NCBI RefSeq assembly: GCF_040712315.1
Contig: NC_134023.1
Coordinates: 30,613,588-30,677,587 of the forward strand
From: Castanea sativa
Taxonomy: Eukaryota > Streptophyta > Magnoliopsida > Fagales > Fagaceae
Length of the DNA stretch: 64,000 nt
Reading direction: 5' to 3'
Shown piece after piece: positions 54,450 through 64,000 of this stretch (within the stretch, counting starts at the first letter, position 1; every line of letters starts with the position of its first letter). The notes under the pieces were generated by a model, which saw only the letters and a list, made by a program, of their open reading frames with translations, did not search any database and had not been told where the DNA came from. Both the position numbers and the translations under genes were made by a program.

Positions 54450-56316
54450 TCAAGTTAGGAGTTGGATCGAAATGCCATTAGAAGGCACAATTTTCTGAAT
54501 AAGGAAGGAACTCTTCTTCAACTTCAAGTTTGGCATGCCTCTTGCACATGTGAGAGTGTACTTCTTGTTGCCTTCAACAAAAGAATAAGTATTGGCACAT
54601 CTAGCATGGTGTGCATCGCAATCCCATATCCATGGCCAACCCAAAATTATGTGACAAGGCTTAAGGGGCAGCACATCACACATAACAGTCTCCTTTAGCT
54701 TGCCAATTTCAAAGGTGACTAGGCACTGCTTATCAACCTTCAACTTCGTGTTTGTGACCCATGCAACATAATAAGGATTCAGGAGTGACTCTACTTTTAA
54801 TCCCAATTTTTACACTGTATCCTCACATATTGCATTAATACAACTCCCAGTGTCAATTACCAAAAAACATATTTGTTTCTTGCAATTAACTCGAGTTTGA
54901 AAAACCTTTCCCCTATGATAGCAATCTTCATTCGCTTGAACATCTTGGTTAAATGCTGTAAAAGAAGTGAACGAATGATGCCTAGCATACCCTCATCATT
55001 AAGATCTAAGTCATCAGTGTTCAGCATACCCACATGAGCCAAATCTAGGTCTTCAACATTCTCTTTTAAGTTAGCATTGAGAGGTTCGTAAATCTCTTCT
55101 TGAATTTCAAGTTGCTTGGATCCCTTGATTGCCTCTTGACTAGGACTATCCTTTTCAGGCATAGCAACTAGTTTTGAAGGACATTGAAAAGACTTATGGC
55201 CAAAACCTCCACAATTAAAGCACTTTGCTCTAGAATTAGAACTACTCCCTTGTGATGTAGAAGTATTAGAACGAACATTCTTGTTTGGTTGATAAGAATT
55301 ACCTTGAGACTTATCAATAGACTTCTCCAAATTAACATCCACACTTGTTTACTCACCTCTAATATTGCTTGCCATTGGACCTTTTTTTGTCTCTTCTTCC
55401 ATTTGGTATGCAATTTGAATTGCATTTGCCATAGTATAAAGCCTACTTGCAGCCAAACCCAAAGAAATATTAGGATTCAAACTTTGGCGATACATAGAAA
55501 TCATCACATCTTCATTCCATGGGAATCTCGATCTCATAGCCAAGCTTTATAATTTGTTGGTATACTCTTCAACTGAATAACTTCCTTGCACCCACTGTGT
55601 AAATTGTAAGTGGGCTCGTTGCTTGTAATTAGGTGGTATAAAGTAACGAGTCATAGCACTTCGCATGTCTTCGCATGATCGAATGGCAATATAGTGAGTT
55701 TGATGGTACTTTTCCCACCATATTTTAGCTATCCCTTTGAGTTTAGCTTCTGCAAAAAAGAGTTTTTGCTCTTCACTTAAGCTATGCCATCTGAAAAAGC
55801 TTTCAATACTATGCTACCAACAAAGAACACCTCCGGATTGCCTTCCCCATAAAAATTACTAACTTCTAGTTTAACACCTCTATCCGCATCTGTTAATCGA
55901 GGCTCCCCATAAGAACGGATAGATGATGAATGGTAAGGCTGATTCCCTTCCATATAACCAGCACCTTGAAGAGGAAAAACAATATTGGGTTGTGTTTGCT
56001 GTGAGGGCACTTGACTAGTGCTTGGAATAAAGGAATTTGTGGAAGAAAAAGGCATTGAACTTGAGGGGAATACAGGCGCTGTACTTAGACCTAATTTGGG
56101 GAACTTGGGGTCTTGATCAAAGGTGGTTTCAGCAGAAAATTTGCTAAGAACGATTGCAGACTACTTATTGAATTCACCTCTCATGGCGGATAAGTCTTCC
56201 AATTTTGTCTCAATGGAATTCACCTTCTCACATAACAGATTCAAAGTCTTCTTTGTGCCTTCTTAATCTTGAGAAAAAGCCTTGAATTGAGACTCTAATT
56301 CTGCGTTAGTCATCAT
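54450..56316 (-). pseudogene. Gag-protease of element E, disabled
   Basis: From the ATG at 56316 the minus strand reads MMTNAELESQFKAFSQD. It continues through a linker rich in Ser, Pro and Gln (SSMPFSSTNSFIPSTSQVPS), RGVKLEVSNFYGEGNPEVF (usual 'DFP.F.GE.P..W' start of the Gag core), and the core in broken frames. A CCHC knuckle CFNCGGFGHKSFQC is at 55181-55222, and a retropepsin follows with DTGS at 54843-54854, the stretch CINAICEDTV and LPLKPCHIILGWPWIWDCDA. It stops at 54450, where the reverse transcriptase should begin. There are about eight stops or shifts. The motifs are those of chromovirus-like gypsy Gag-Pol. Confidence 0.75.
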
Positions 56317-56420
56317 TATTTTATTTTATTTTTAATGAATTCTGTCAAGTAGTTGGCTAAAGAAGATTTTCACAAAGAACCTATGGTAGGATTTTTTTTT
56401 TTAATCTTTTTTTTTTTTTT

Positions 56421-56432
56421 GCTCTGATACCA
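56421..56432 (-). other. Primer binding site of element E
   Basis: TGGTATCAGAGC on minus, three bases after the 5' LTR end, initiator tRNA-Met type. Confidence 0.85.
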
Positions 56433-56435
56433 AAT

Positions 56436-56999
56436 TGATGTAGGACAAATTAGGGATTTGTCTACGTTTAATAATGGTGGGTTTAGGGTAAGAAAGAAGA
56501 AGAATTAGAGAGACGTTAGGGCTATTTAGGGGCTGTGTGAACAGTACCCATGAGCAGTAAAGAGGAGAAAATAAAGAAAAGAGAGAAAGAGGAAGAAACA
56601 ACAAAGGCCAACATGCCTATTGCTTAAAACACTCAATTTTATTAATCAACTCATTCTAATCCTTTAATACATTGAGCACCCTATATATATAAAGACTTTT
56701 ACTTGTACTAGTAGTATTAGGATTCCTAATAGTACAAGGACTACTATATTTAACCCTAATAAATTAAACCAAAGCTCATACATAATGACCTATAATTAAA
56801 TAAGACTCATTAATAAAACCTATGGCCTATAACTATGGCCCATACCCAACAATTATAAAATTACTAAAATACCCTTGACTTAAGAATAACCAAATAAACT
56901 ATTAAAACTTAATTAACTACCATGGACACTTATTCTTGGGCTTTGCCTAATTCTTAGGCTTCCAAAGAGTTCTTTAACCATGTTATGATTCCGCCATCA
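56436..56999 (-). repeat. 5' LTR of element E
   Basis: It is collinear with the copy at 53863-54418, with a 15-base insertion (TAATAATGGTGGGTT on plus) near 56470 and a shorter stretch missing near its other end. Confidence 0.85.
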
Positions 57000-57553
57000 C
57001 GATTTGCAGTTAGATCTGTGGATTTTCGGAGTTCAAGCCGGAGTCTTTAATGCGTGGGTTTTGCGGTGGTTGTTGACGGCGACAAAGGCGACTTGCTTCA
57101 CCTTGGAATGCTTTGATAGAGATGAGAACCACTGAGAGAGAAGGTCGAGCAATGGGTTTTAAGGACACAGAAAAAGTAAAGAGGGAAGGAGCAGGGGAGA
57201 AAAGAAAAGAGAGAAGGGTCTATGCAACGGTAAAACGAGGAATTTTCTCCCTCTTCAAATAAAATAAAAATACTTCTACTGTACGGCCTTTATCTCTCCG
57301 CCTCAGTAATACCGTATGGTGCCTCCATCTTAGACCAAGCCTTCTTTGCGCTACCCAAATCAGCTTTGCTTCTAAACCCTCTCCCTCTCTACACCTCCCT
57401 TTTTATGTTTCCCTCTCTACCTCAGCAGTACCGTATGACACCTCCATCTCAGACTAAGACCACTCTTAGCCTCCCTCTTTACCTCATCGGTGCTAGCAAA
57501 CTCCTAAACATAAAACGTGACAACGAAAAACCCTAGCCTCACACCCTCCCTCC
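57000..57553. other. Intergenic DNA with a 119-bp duplication
   Basis: ACCGTATG(G/A)(T/C)(G/A)CCTCCATCT and its surroundings occur at about 57301 and 57420, an imperfect direct duplication with a 119-bp period. The rest is GA- or CT-rich and shows no recognised gene. The left part looks like 5' UTR-like sequence but no coding exon follows. Confidence 0.45.
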
Positions 57554-58979
57554 TGAAGGAAAAATTCTGGTTTTGTATCTCATACAAAACACACAGCGGA
57601 AGAAACAAACAAGGATCTATTTCATTCATGATTGATAACGTGCATAATGTAAATTTCATAATTTAAGAACAAGATAGCGTACCTTGGTGTGGAGAAATTC
57701 AAAACAAAGATTAGAAGCACTTGGGAACACTTTTAATCTTCACTCCAATTCCACTTTACGCCCAAAATGTGTGGTCTCTCAATCAGTTTGTCAAAGGGAG
57801 AATGAAAGTGTGTCTCACACTCTCTCACACACTGTTTCTTATTTCACTTTTTCACTAACTTAAAAAAAAATTATGTATGTTTCTCCCTTTATAACTAACT
57901 GATTATCTAATTGGGCTGGCTTATTGGGCCTTTCCAATTGGGCTTTAGTGTGTGGCTTGGAGTGGGACCAAAAGGGACTAATAAGACACTAGCTCCAATG
58001 GGCCTTGGGCTTTTCTGTCAACTCTTGACAAGTCCAAAGTTACCATTAATTATATTTAATACCACTATATAAATATAATTGCACTCTAGGTCTTATTAAT
58101 AAATTATATCCCAAGACTTTATTATACACGTAACCCCTTCGTAAAATATTCGTAGTAACACAAAGTCATAAATGTAGACTGCCACTTTGTAAATTACTAC
58201 ATCTTATCTTTGAGTACCCGGTTTAATTCTTTAAAGTTATTCATTATATATTTATGAAATTTAATTTCATAAATATATACTTTAGCAATTTCTTACTAAA
58301 GTGGTTAGGCCTAACTCTCTGAATAACTGAAACCATTAAACTTATCTCAAGGGAATATTTTATATCTCCATCAAGAGATTATGAATTCCATCTTGAGAAT
58401 ATATGTTCCATCAACACTAAATGTGGCTGCCCAACATACTGAGGTTTTGACCGTAACTTTAGATCTCACTCCTAATATATCAAAGCAACCTACACTTCAT
58501 GATCAAGTCCATTATTCTCTCAGGATTAAGAGTTCATGCAAATAGAAGTCGTGAGATTTATTATTCATTTGACAGTCGTTAGGAGAATAATAAATCTCAC
58601 AGCGGTCCTGTTCAATATGTTTTAACTCTTAAAACATATCAACATATCAACTAGAAGTCTCCACTTCCATGATCAAGACAAATCATCATAGTTGACACGT
58701 TATAGTCTTCGCAGATGAAATGCCAAATTTCATCACTGACTACGAACTATAAATTCAGAGTTTACAAAGAACTTGTGATTTACATCTTCTGTGACTTTTC
58801 ACATAAATCACATACAATGCATCTCATGGACTATATGATAATGTCCCATATTCATGTTACCATTATTTTAGATAATAATAAAATAACTTTATCAATCACA
58901 ATATTAAGTCATACATAAAGTCATACATAATATCATACATAGCATCATACAATAGAATTTAAGGGCACAAATCCTAACA
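57554..58979 (-). mobile_element. Solo LTR of copia family F with duplication CCTCC
   Basis: This 1426-bp LTR (plus strand TGAAGGAAAAATTCTGG...AATCCTAACA) is flanked by perfect CCTCC copies (57549-57553, 58980-58984). Its closest relative in the window is the attached LTR at 62341-63764. The U5-end hairpin is at 57570-57590. Confidence 0.9.
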
Positions 58980-59594
58980 CCTCCTTCCCATAAAATTCTC
59001 ACACTTCGGCCAACGCCACTGCCAGCTCGCCGAAATTGTTGTAAAAACCGCCGGAACCATGGCTAAGAACGGTGTTGCACTCCCATCTCCATCAGTGTCG
59101 TCGTGAGCATGGTATCTCCATGTCATCTGCCTCCCTCCTGGTAACGATAACGACAACGGTTACACTCTATTCTAGTATTGAAATTTGTTTTTTTTATTCA
59201 AGTAATTCATATGCAAATTTGGTGTAGAGTACTGCAATATTTATGGCCTTGAGGCAATCCAATGAATTATATAATCATGTGGATGGAATGAGTCAAAATA
59301 ACTAATAACCAAAAAGAATTTTTATGTACTTTGAGCTTGTGAATAATGTGGAGATTTTCTATGTCTATAAATGTAAATTAAATGTTTGCTCAAATTTGTT
59401 TAATTAATATTTTGAGTCTTGCAAGTGGGAGATTCTTAGTGATGGTAGTGGGTGTAAGCCCATCTTTGGGTGACCCAAGCTCCTTAAATCTGGAAGTCCA
59501 CACACTGGCGATGTCCAAAGCACCTCACAAAGCTTTGGTTGCTCAGGACATCACCAGTGCTGTTGGGTATTTTGCTGAGGTGTAACCGGCGCCA
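58980..59594. other. Gene-free DNA left of the LINE
   Basis: The first about 170 bp look like low-copy sequence; the rest is AT-rich. No ORF with recognisable motifs. The 5' end of the LINE could extend into this interval, since plant L1 5' UTRs are not recognisable by eye. Confidence 0.4.
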
Positions 59595-60454
59595 TTGGAG
59601 AAGGCCGGTACAACGCGACACCTAGTGTTAAAGACGGTGATGAGCTCGGTGGGTCAAACCGAGATGAACAACGACCCTGCGAAGGCATCGGTGAAGCTCC
59701 GTCGTCCCACATCAGATGGTTTTCACGGTGGGGACTCACCGGCGCCATTGGGTAGGGCCGATCTTGATCTTTTCCACACCACGAGAACAGATTTGATGTC
59801 TGTTCCTTTAACCGAGCTTTTGGGATACCCTATGGAGACTTTGGTAAAGGCTGTTTCTGGTGGGTCTCGTGCCGATGAGCCTTTGATCACACCGGGTAAG
59901 GTAGAAACAGAGGTTGACAGGGCCTTTGTTTTATCCAATTACGTTCTGAGTTCACCGAGAATTAGGATTGAGGAATTGGTTGTGCCGGGTGGAGATGAAG
60001 GTGGTCGGGTTGAGGGTGTAAGTGATATTCAGGGGTTAGACACATCCTTTAGGCTAACCAGCCGGTGTTGGCATTGACTGAGGAGGGAACATCTTATGCA
60101 GAGGAGGGCCTGGGTGATGCAGTTAGTTCTTCCCCATTGATGACTATTAATCATCTGGGGTTAGTTGTGACAGCTGAATTGAATAGCAATTTTGAGGTGA
60201 TGAGGTTTGATAACACATTGAGTGTTTCTAATTGGGTGAAACATAGACTCCTCAATTTTAGAAAGATGATGGGGCTCCCTTTGTGTCGACATGAGAAGAG
60301 GTGTATTATGCTATTACAAAGACTTAAGAAGGAGTTTGAGGCAGCCAATCTGGTGCACAGGAAAGATGTTGCCCACCGAAAAGCTGTCTACAAGGATAAA
60401 GGGAAGAGGGAGTTGAGGAATTTGATTTCCTCGGTTAACTATGATGGAAGATAG
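59595..60454 (+). pseudogene. LINE ORF1, C-terminal part
   Basis: It is encoded in two frames. The first (59595-60077) is a low-complexity linker. The second ends with LSVSNWVKHRLLNFRKMMGL, then CIMLLQRLKKEFEAANLVHR and KGKRELRNLISSVNYDGR. This tail is the usual end of ORF1 in plant L1 elements, about 60 bp before ORF2. The RNA-binding N-terminal region is not recognised, so the ORF is partial or degenerate. A frame change near 60070 separates the parts. ORF1 proteins of L1 bind the element's RNA. Confidence 0.6.
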
Positions 60455-60515
60455 TTTTCTTTGTCTGCATTACTAAGGTTGTAGTAGGTAGTTTACAGTT
60501 TCAATAAAGCTAAGA

Positions 60516-62340
60516 ATGGTGTCATGGAATGCTCGAGGATTGAATGATCCGCGGAAACGTTTGATAGTTAGAAATTTATTACAGGAGTGGAATTGTGATG
60601 TAGTTTGCCTTTAAGAAACTAAGCTTGTGGGCATGGATAGACAGTTGATTTGCAGCTTGTGGAGTTGCCCCTATGTAGACTGGGTAGCGTTGGATATGGA
60701 TCAAACAGCTGGTGGGGTTTTGATGATGTGGGATAGGAAGGCTTTAGAAAAGTTAGAGGTAATGGTGGGTCAATTTTTCGTATCAGTTCGGTGGCAGGGT
60801 TTGGGGGATGGTTATATTTGGGCTTGTTCTGGAGTTTATGGCCTGATTGATAATAACTTGAGGGGGCAAATGTGGGATGAGCTGATTGGTATTCAGCAAC
60901 TTTGGGAAGTTCCATGGTGTTACATAGGGGATTTCAACATTGTTCGTTTCCCAAGCGAACAGTTTGGGGGACAACGTCTTACCCTGGCTATGGAGAATTT
61001 CTCTGAGTTCATCGAAGAGCTTAGCTTGATAGATTTGCCATTGGAAGGAGGGAGTTATGCATGGTCAAGTGGTTCGGATCGGCCTTCGATGTCTAGGATA
61101 AACAAGGTTCTGGTTTCTTATGATTGGGAGGATCACTATCCAGATGTGATCCAACGGGTTTTACCTTGTTCTATTTCAAACCACTTCCCAATATTAATGG
61201 AGACATGAGGGATATTAAGGGGGGGAAAGTCCTTTTAGGTTCGAGAACATGTGGCTAAAGACGGATGGGTTCGAGGATAGGGTTCATTCTTGGTGGAATC
61301 GATATTCCTTCTCAGGTACCCCCAGTTTTGTACTTGCCAAGAAGCCAAAGGCATTGAAGGAAGATATTATTCAGTGGAACTGGAGTGTGTTTGGAAATAT
61401 AAAGCGTCAGAGAAAAGACTTGTTAGAGGCTTTGAAATTATTGGATGTTAAGGAAGGGGAGTATAGCCTTTCTGAAGTGGAGTTAGGTGAGAGGGTTTTT
61501 TTGAGATCTCAAATTCAGAACCTTATCTCATTGGAAGAAGTCTCGTGGAGACAGAAATCAAGGATGCTTCGCATTAAGGAAAGAGATAACAATACCAATT
61601 TTTTCCACAAGGTGGCCAATTCTCGGAGAAGGTATAATCATATTAGTATGTTAGAGGTGAATGGGGTTATTTATGAGGATGAATTTGAGATGGCAGACCA
61701 AGCTGTACAGTTTTATAAAAACTTGTACAAGGAGACAAAGGAGTGGAGACCTTTTGTGGAAGACCTGGAGTTTGATCAGATAGAGGGGTTAGAGAGGGAC
61801 TAGCTTAAACGGAGGTTTGAAAAGGAAAAGGTTCTTCGAGTGGTCAAGGAGTTGGAAGAAAATAAAGCTCCAAATCTGAATGGTTTATCTTTGGCTTTCT
61901 CCCACCATTGTTGGGGAGTTGTGAAAAGAGATGTCTTAGCTGTGTTTGAAGAGTTTTATCAACACAGTAAGTTTGAAAAATCTCTTAATGCAACCTTCAT
62001 AGCCTTAATCCCTAAAAAGAATGGTGCCTCCAATATTCGAGATTTTAGACCTATTAGTTTGGTGGGGAGTGTATACAAGATTCTAGCTAAGGAGTTGGCA
62101 AACCGCCTGAAAGAAGTTTTGGATCAGCTGATATCTGAGTCTCATAATAGTTTTTTGGGTGGTAGACAGATACTTGATTCAGTTCTCATTGCTAATGAGT
62201 GTGTTGATAGTAGGGTGAAGAGTAAGATTCCGGGGGTTATTTGTAAATTAGATATTAAGAAAGCCTATGATCAAGTGAATTGGGAGGCACTTCTTGATTT
62301 GTTAAAGAGAATGGGATTTAGGGTGAGGTGGTGTAGGTGG
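60516..62340 (+). pseudogene. LINE ORF2: AP endonuclease and partial reverse transcriptase
   Basis: The ATG at 60516 gives MVSWNARGLNDPRKRLIVRN, the standard plant ORF2 start. One stop (TAA for CAA, 60612) follows. The endonuclease has CYIGDFNIVRFPSEQ, SYAWSSGS and SNHFPILME. A frameshift with a stop at 61206 precedes PFRFENMWLK, the linker RQKSRMLRIKERDNNTNFFH, and the reverse transcriptase opening [38 protein letters not shown] and [16 protein letters not shown]. It ends at MGFRVRW, cut by the LTR; the YADD-type catalytic motif is beyond. One more stop at 61801 is seen. ORF2 makes the nick and copies RNA at the target. Confidence 0.85.
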
Positions 62341-63764
62341 TGAAGGAAAAATTCTGGTTTTGCATCTCATGCAAAACCCACAGCGGAAGCAACGAACTAG
62401 AATCTATTTCATTCATGATTGATAACGTGCACTATGTAAATTTCAGAATTTAAGAACAAGATAGCGTACCTTGGTGTGGAGAAATTCAAAACAAAGATTA
62501 GAAGCACTTGGGAACACTTTTAATCTTCACTCCAATTCCACTTTATGCCCAAGATGTGTGGTCTTTCAATCAGTTTTTCAAATGGAGAATAAAAGTGTGT
62601 CTCACACTTTCTCACACACCGTTTCTTTTTCTTTTCTAATCTCATCTAATAAAAATTCTGTATGTTTCTCCCTTTATAACTAACTGATTATCTAATTGGG
62701 CTGGCCTATTGGGCCTTTCCAATTGGGCTTTAGTGTGTGGCTTGGAGTGGGACCAAAATGGACCAATAAGACACTAGCTCCAATGGGCCTTGGGCTTTTC
62801 CGTCAACTCTTGACAAGTCCAAAGTTACCATTAATTATATTTAATACCACTATATAAATATAATTGCACTCTAGGCCTTATTAATAAATTATATCCCAAT
62901 ACTTTATTATACACGTAACTCTTTCATAAAATATTCGTAGTAACACAAAGTCATAAATATAGACTGCCACTTTGTAAATTACTACATCTTATCCTTGAGT
63001 ACCCGGTTTAATTCTTTAAAGTTATTCATTATATATTTATGAAATCCAATTTCATAAATATATACTTTAGCAATTTCTTACTAAAGTGGTTAGGCCTAAC
63101 TCTCTGAATAACTGAAACCATTAAACTTATCTCAAGGGAATATTTTATATCTCCATCAAGAGATTATGAATTCCATCTTGAGAATATATGTTCCATCAAC
63201 ACTAAATGTGGTTACCCAACATACTGAGGTTTTGACCGTCACTTCAGATCTCACTCCTGATATATCAAAGCAACCTACACTTCATGATCAGGTCCATTAT
63301 TCTCTCAGGATTAAGAGTTCATGCAAATAGAAGTCGTGAGATTTATTATTCATTTGACAGTCATTAGGAGAACAATAAATCTCACAGCGGTCCTGCTCAA
63401 TACGTTTTAACTCTTAAAACATATCAACATATCAACTAGAAGTCTTCACTTCCATGATCAAGACAAATCATCGTAGTTGACATGTTATAGTCTTCGCAGA
63501 TGAAATGCCCAATTTCATCACCGACTACGAACTATAAATTCTGAGTTTACAAAGAACTTGTGATTTACATCTTCTGTGACTTTTCACATAAATCACATAC
63601 AATGCATCTCATGGACTATATGATAATGTCCCATATTCATGTTACCATTATTTTAGATAATAATAAAATAACTTTATCAATCACAATATTAAGTCATACA
63701 TCATGTCATACATAGCATCATACATAGCATCATACAATAGGATTTAAGGGCACTAATCCTAACA
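62341..63764 (-). repeat. 3' LTR of the family-F copia element
   Basis: This 1424-bp LTR (minus TGTTAGGATTAGTGCCC to CAGAATTTTTCCTTCA) shows a perfect 9-bp hairpin GTTTTGCAT / ATGCAAAAC near the U5 end (62357-62377). Confidence 0.9.
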
Positions 63765-63778
63765 ATCTCCCACTTGCC

Positions 63779-64000
63779 CTAAAGACTATTGTGTACTAAT
63801 CTAACTCCCATTCCTTCCAAATGTGACTCGAAAGTCCTTTGAGGCAAGGCTTTGGTAAAAGGATCCACTAGATTATTTGCACTTTCAATCTTTGCTACCA
63901 CAACATCTCCACGAGCAACAATGTCTCGAATGATGTGGTACTTCCTCTCAATGTGCTTTCCTTTCTTATGATTCTTTGGATCTTTGGATTGTGCAACCGC
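63779..64000 (-). CDS. C-terminal end of copia pol (RNase H tail), partial
   Basis: The minus strand translates without a stop as KGKHIERKYHIIRDIVARGD, VVVAKIESANNLVDPFTKAL and PQRTFESHLEGMGVRLVHNS, ending with TAG at 63779-63781. This is the conserved end of copia polyproteins after the RNase H domain (pattern 'IRE.V..G.V....I.T..N.AD.FTK.L....F..H...MG'). The rest lies beyond the window. The intact frame and adjacent complete LTR suggest a relatively recent insertion. Confidence 0.9.
   Translation of the reverse strand, partial: AVAQSKDPKNHKKGKHIERKYHIIRDIVARGDVVVAKIESANNLVDPFTKALPQRTFESHLEGMGVRLVHNSL

Larger units (their letters stand above)
53863..56999 (-). mobile_element. Element E: short Ty3/gypsy derivative with gag and protease only
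   Basis: Two LTRs of 556 and 564 bp (53863-54418 and 56436-56999) enclose, on minus, a primer binding site, a gag with zinc knuckle and a protease with DTGS, then directly a purine tract and the 3' LTR. Reverse transcriptase, RNase H and integrase are absent. The flanks (AGGTT left, CGATT right) do not give a clear duplication. The element depends on enzymes made elsewhere. Confidence 0.85.
59595..62340 (+). mobile_element. L1-type LINE, 3'-truncated by a copia insertion
   Basis: It has ORF1 remnants (59595-60454), then ORF2 with an AP endonuclease domain and the front half of reverse transcriptase. It ends at 62340, where the LTR of the family-F copia element begins. Order and motifs are those of plant L1 elements. 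The 3' half would lie beyond the copia insertion, outside the window. Confidence 0.85.
62341..64000 (-). mobile_element. Ty1/copia element of family F (3' end; continues right)
   Basis: On minus, the end of pol (64000-63779), a purine tract (about 63780-63765, GGGCAAGTGGGAGAT) and a complete 3' LTR (62341-63764) are visible. It is inserted in the LINE reverse transcriptase. This copy identifies the family whose solo LTRs are scattered in the window. Confidence 0.9.

Overview
This window is nuclear DNA from a plant, most likely a woody eudicot. The evidence is one three-exon gene of a land-plant-specific coiled-coil family, plant lineages of Ty1/copia and Ty3/gypsy elements, tRNA-iMet-type primer binding sites (TGGTATCAGAGC), a plant L1-type LINE and AT-rich spacers. 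The family (Fagaceae?) is only a guess. About 90 percent of the window is transposable-element DNA, mostly broken and nested. I see no rRNA, tRNA or CRISPR locus.

Layout. 1-4040: debris of several LTR elements, with a solo LTR (2062-2902, target duplication GAAAT) inside a gypsy protease remnant. 4041-11571 (element A): a copia-type element with gag but no pol, and a second ORF resembling the 'putative plant transposon protein' family. 11572-about 27050 (element D): the 3' half of a Tat-lineage gypsy element with RNase H and integrase on +, two antisense ORFs on -, satellite-like tandem repeats (about 73 and 122 bp) and a long 3' LTR. 27373-42400 (element B): a minus-strand relative of A. It was split by a complete Tat-type gypsy element C (28947-39175; LTRs about 91 percent identical) and by a head-to-head pair of LTR fragments (40726-42275).

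43612-43789 is a MITE. The one ordinary gene is at 44709-50607 (-): three exons, 681 codons, family of Arabidopsis At5g41620. Its introns carry a solo LTR and an inverted-repeat element. A non-autonomous hAT element, itself carrying a nested solo LTR, lies about 440 bp upstream of its start codon. 53863-56999 (element E) is a gypsy derivative with gag and protease only. 59595-62340 is an L1-type LINE cut by the 3' LTR of a copia element that runs off the right edge.

One copia LTR family ('F', about 1.3-1.43 kb) occurs six times as LTR or LTR fragment: three solo LTRs with target duplications, one head-to-head pair, and one LTR still attached to pol. Family A/B adds another solo LTR. The window therefore records insertion, solo-LTR formation, deletion and end-joining. 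The most unusual items are the pol-less A/B family with its extra ORF, the spliced antisense gene with its own TATA box in element C, the satellite-seeding 3' region of D, and the head-to-head LTR junction with templated filler DNA.
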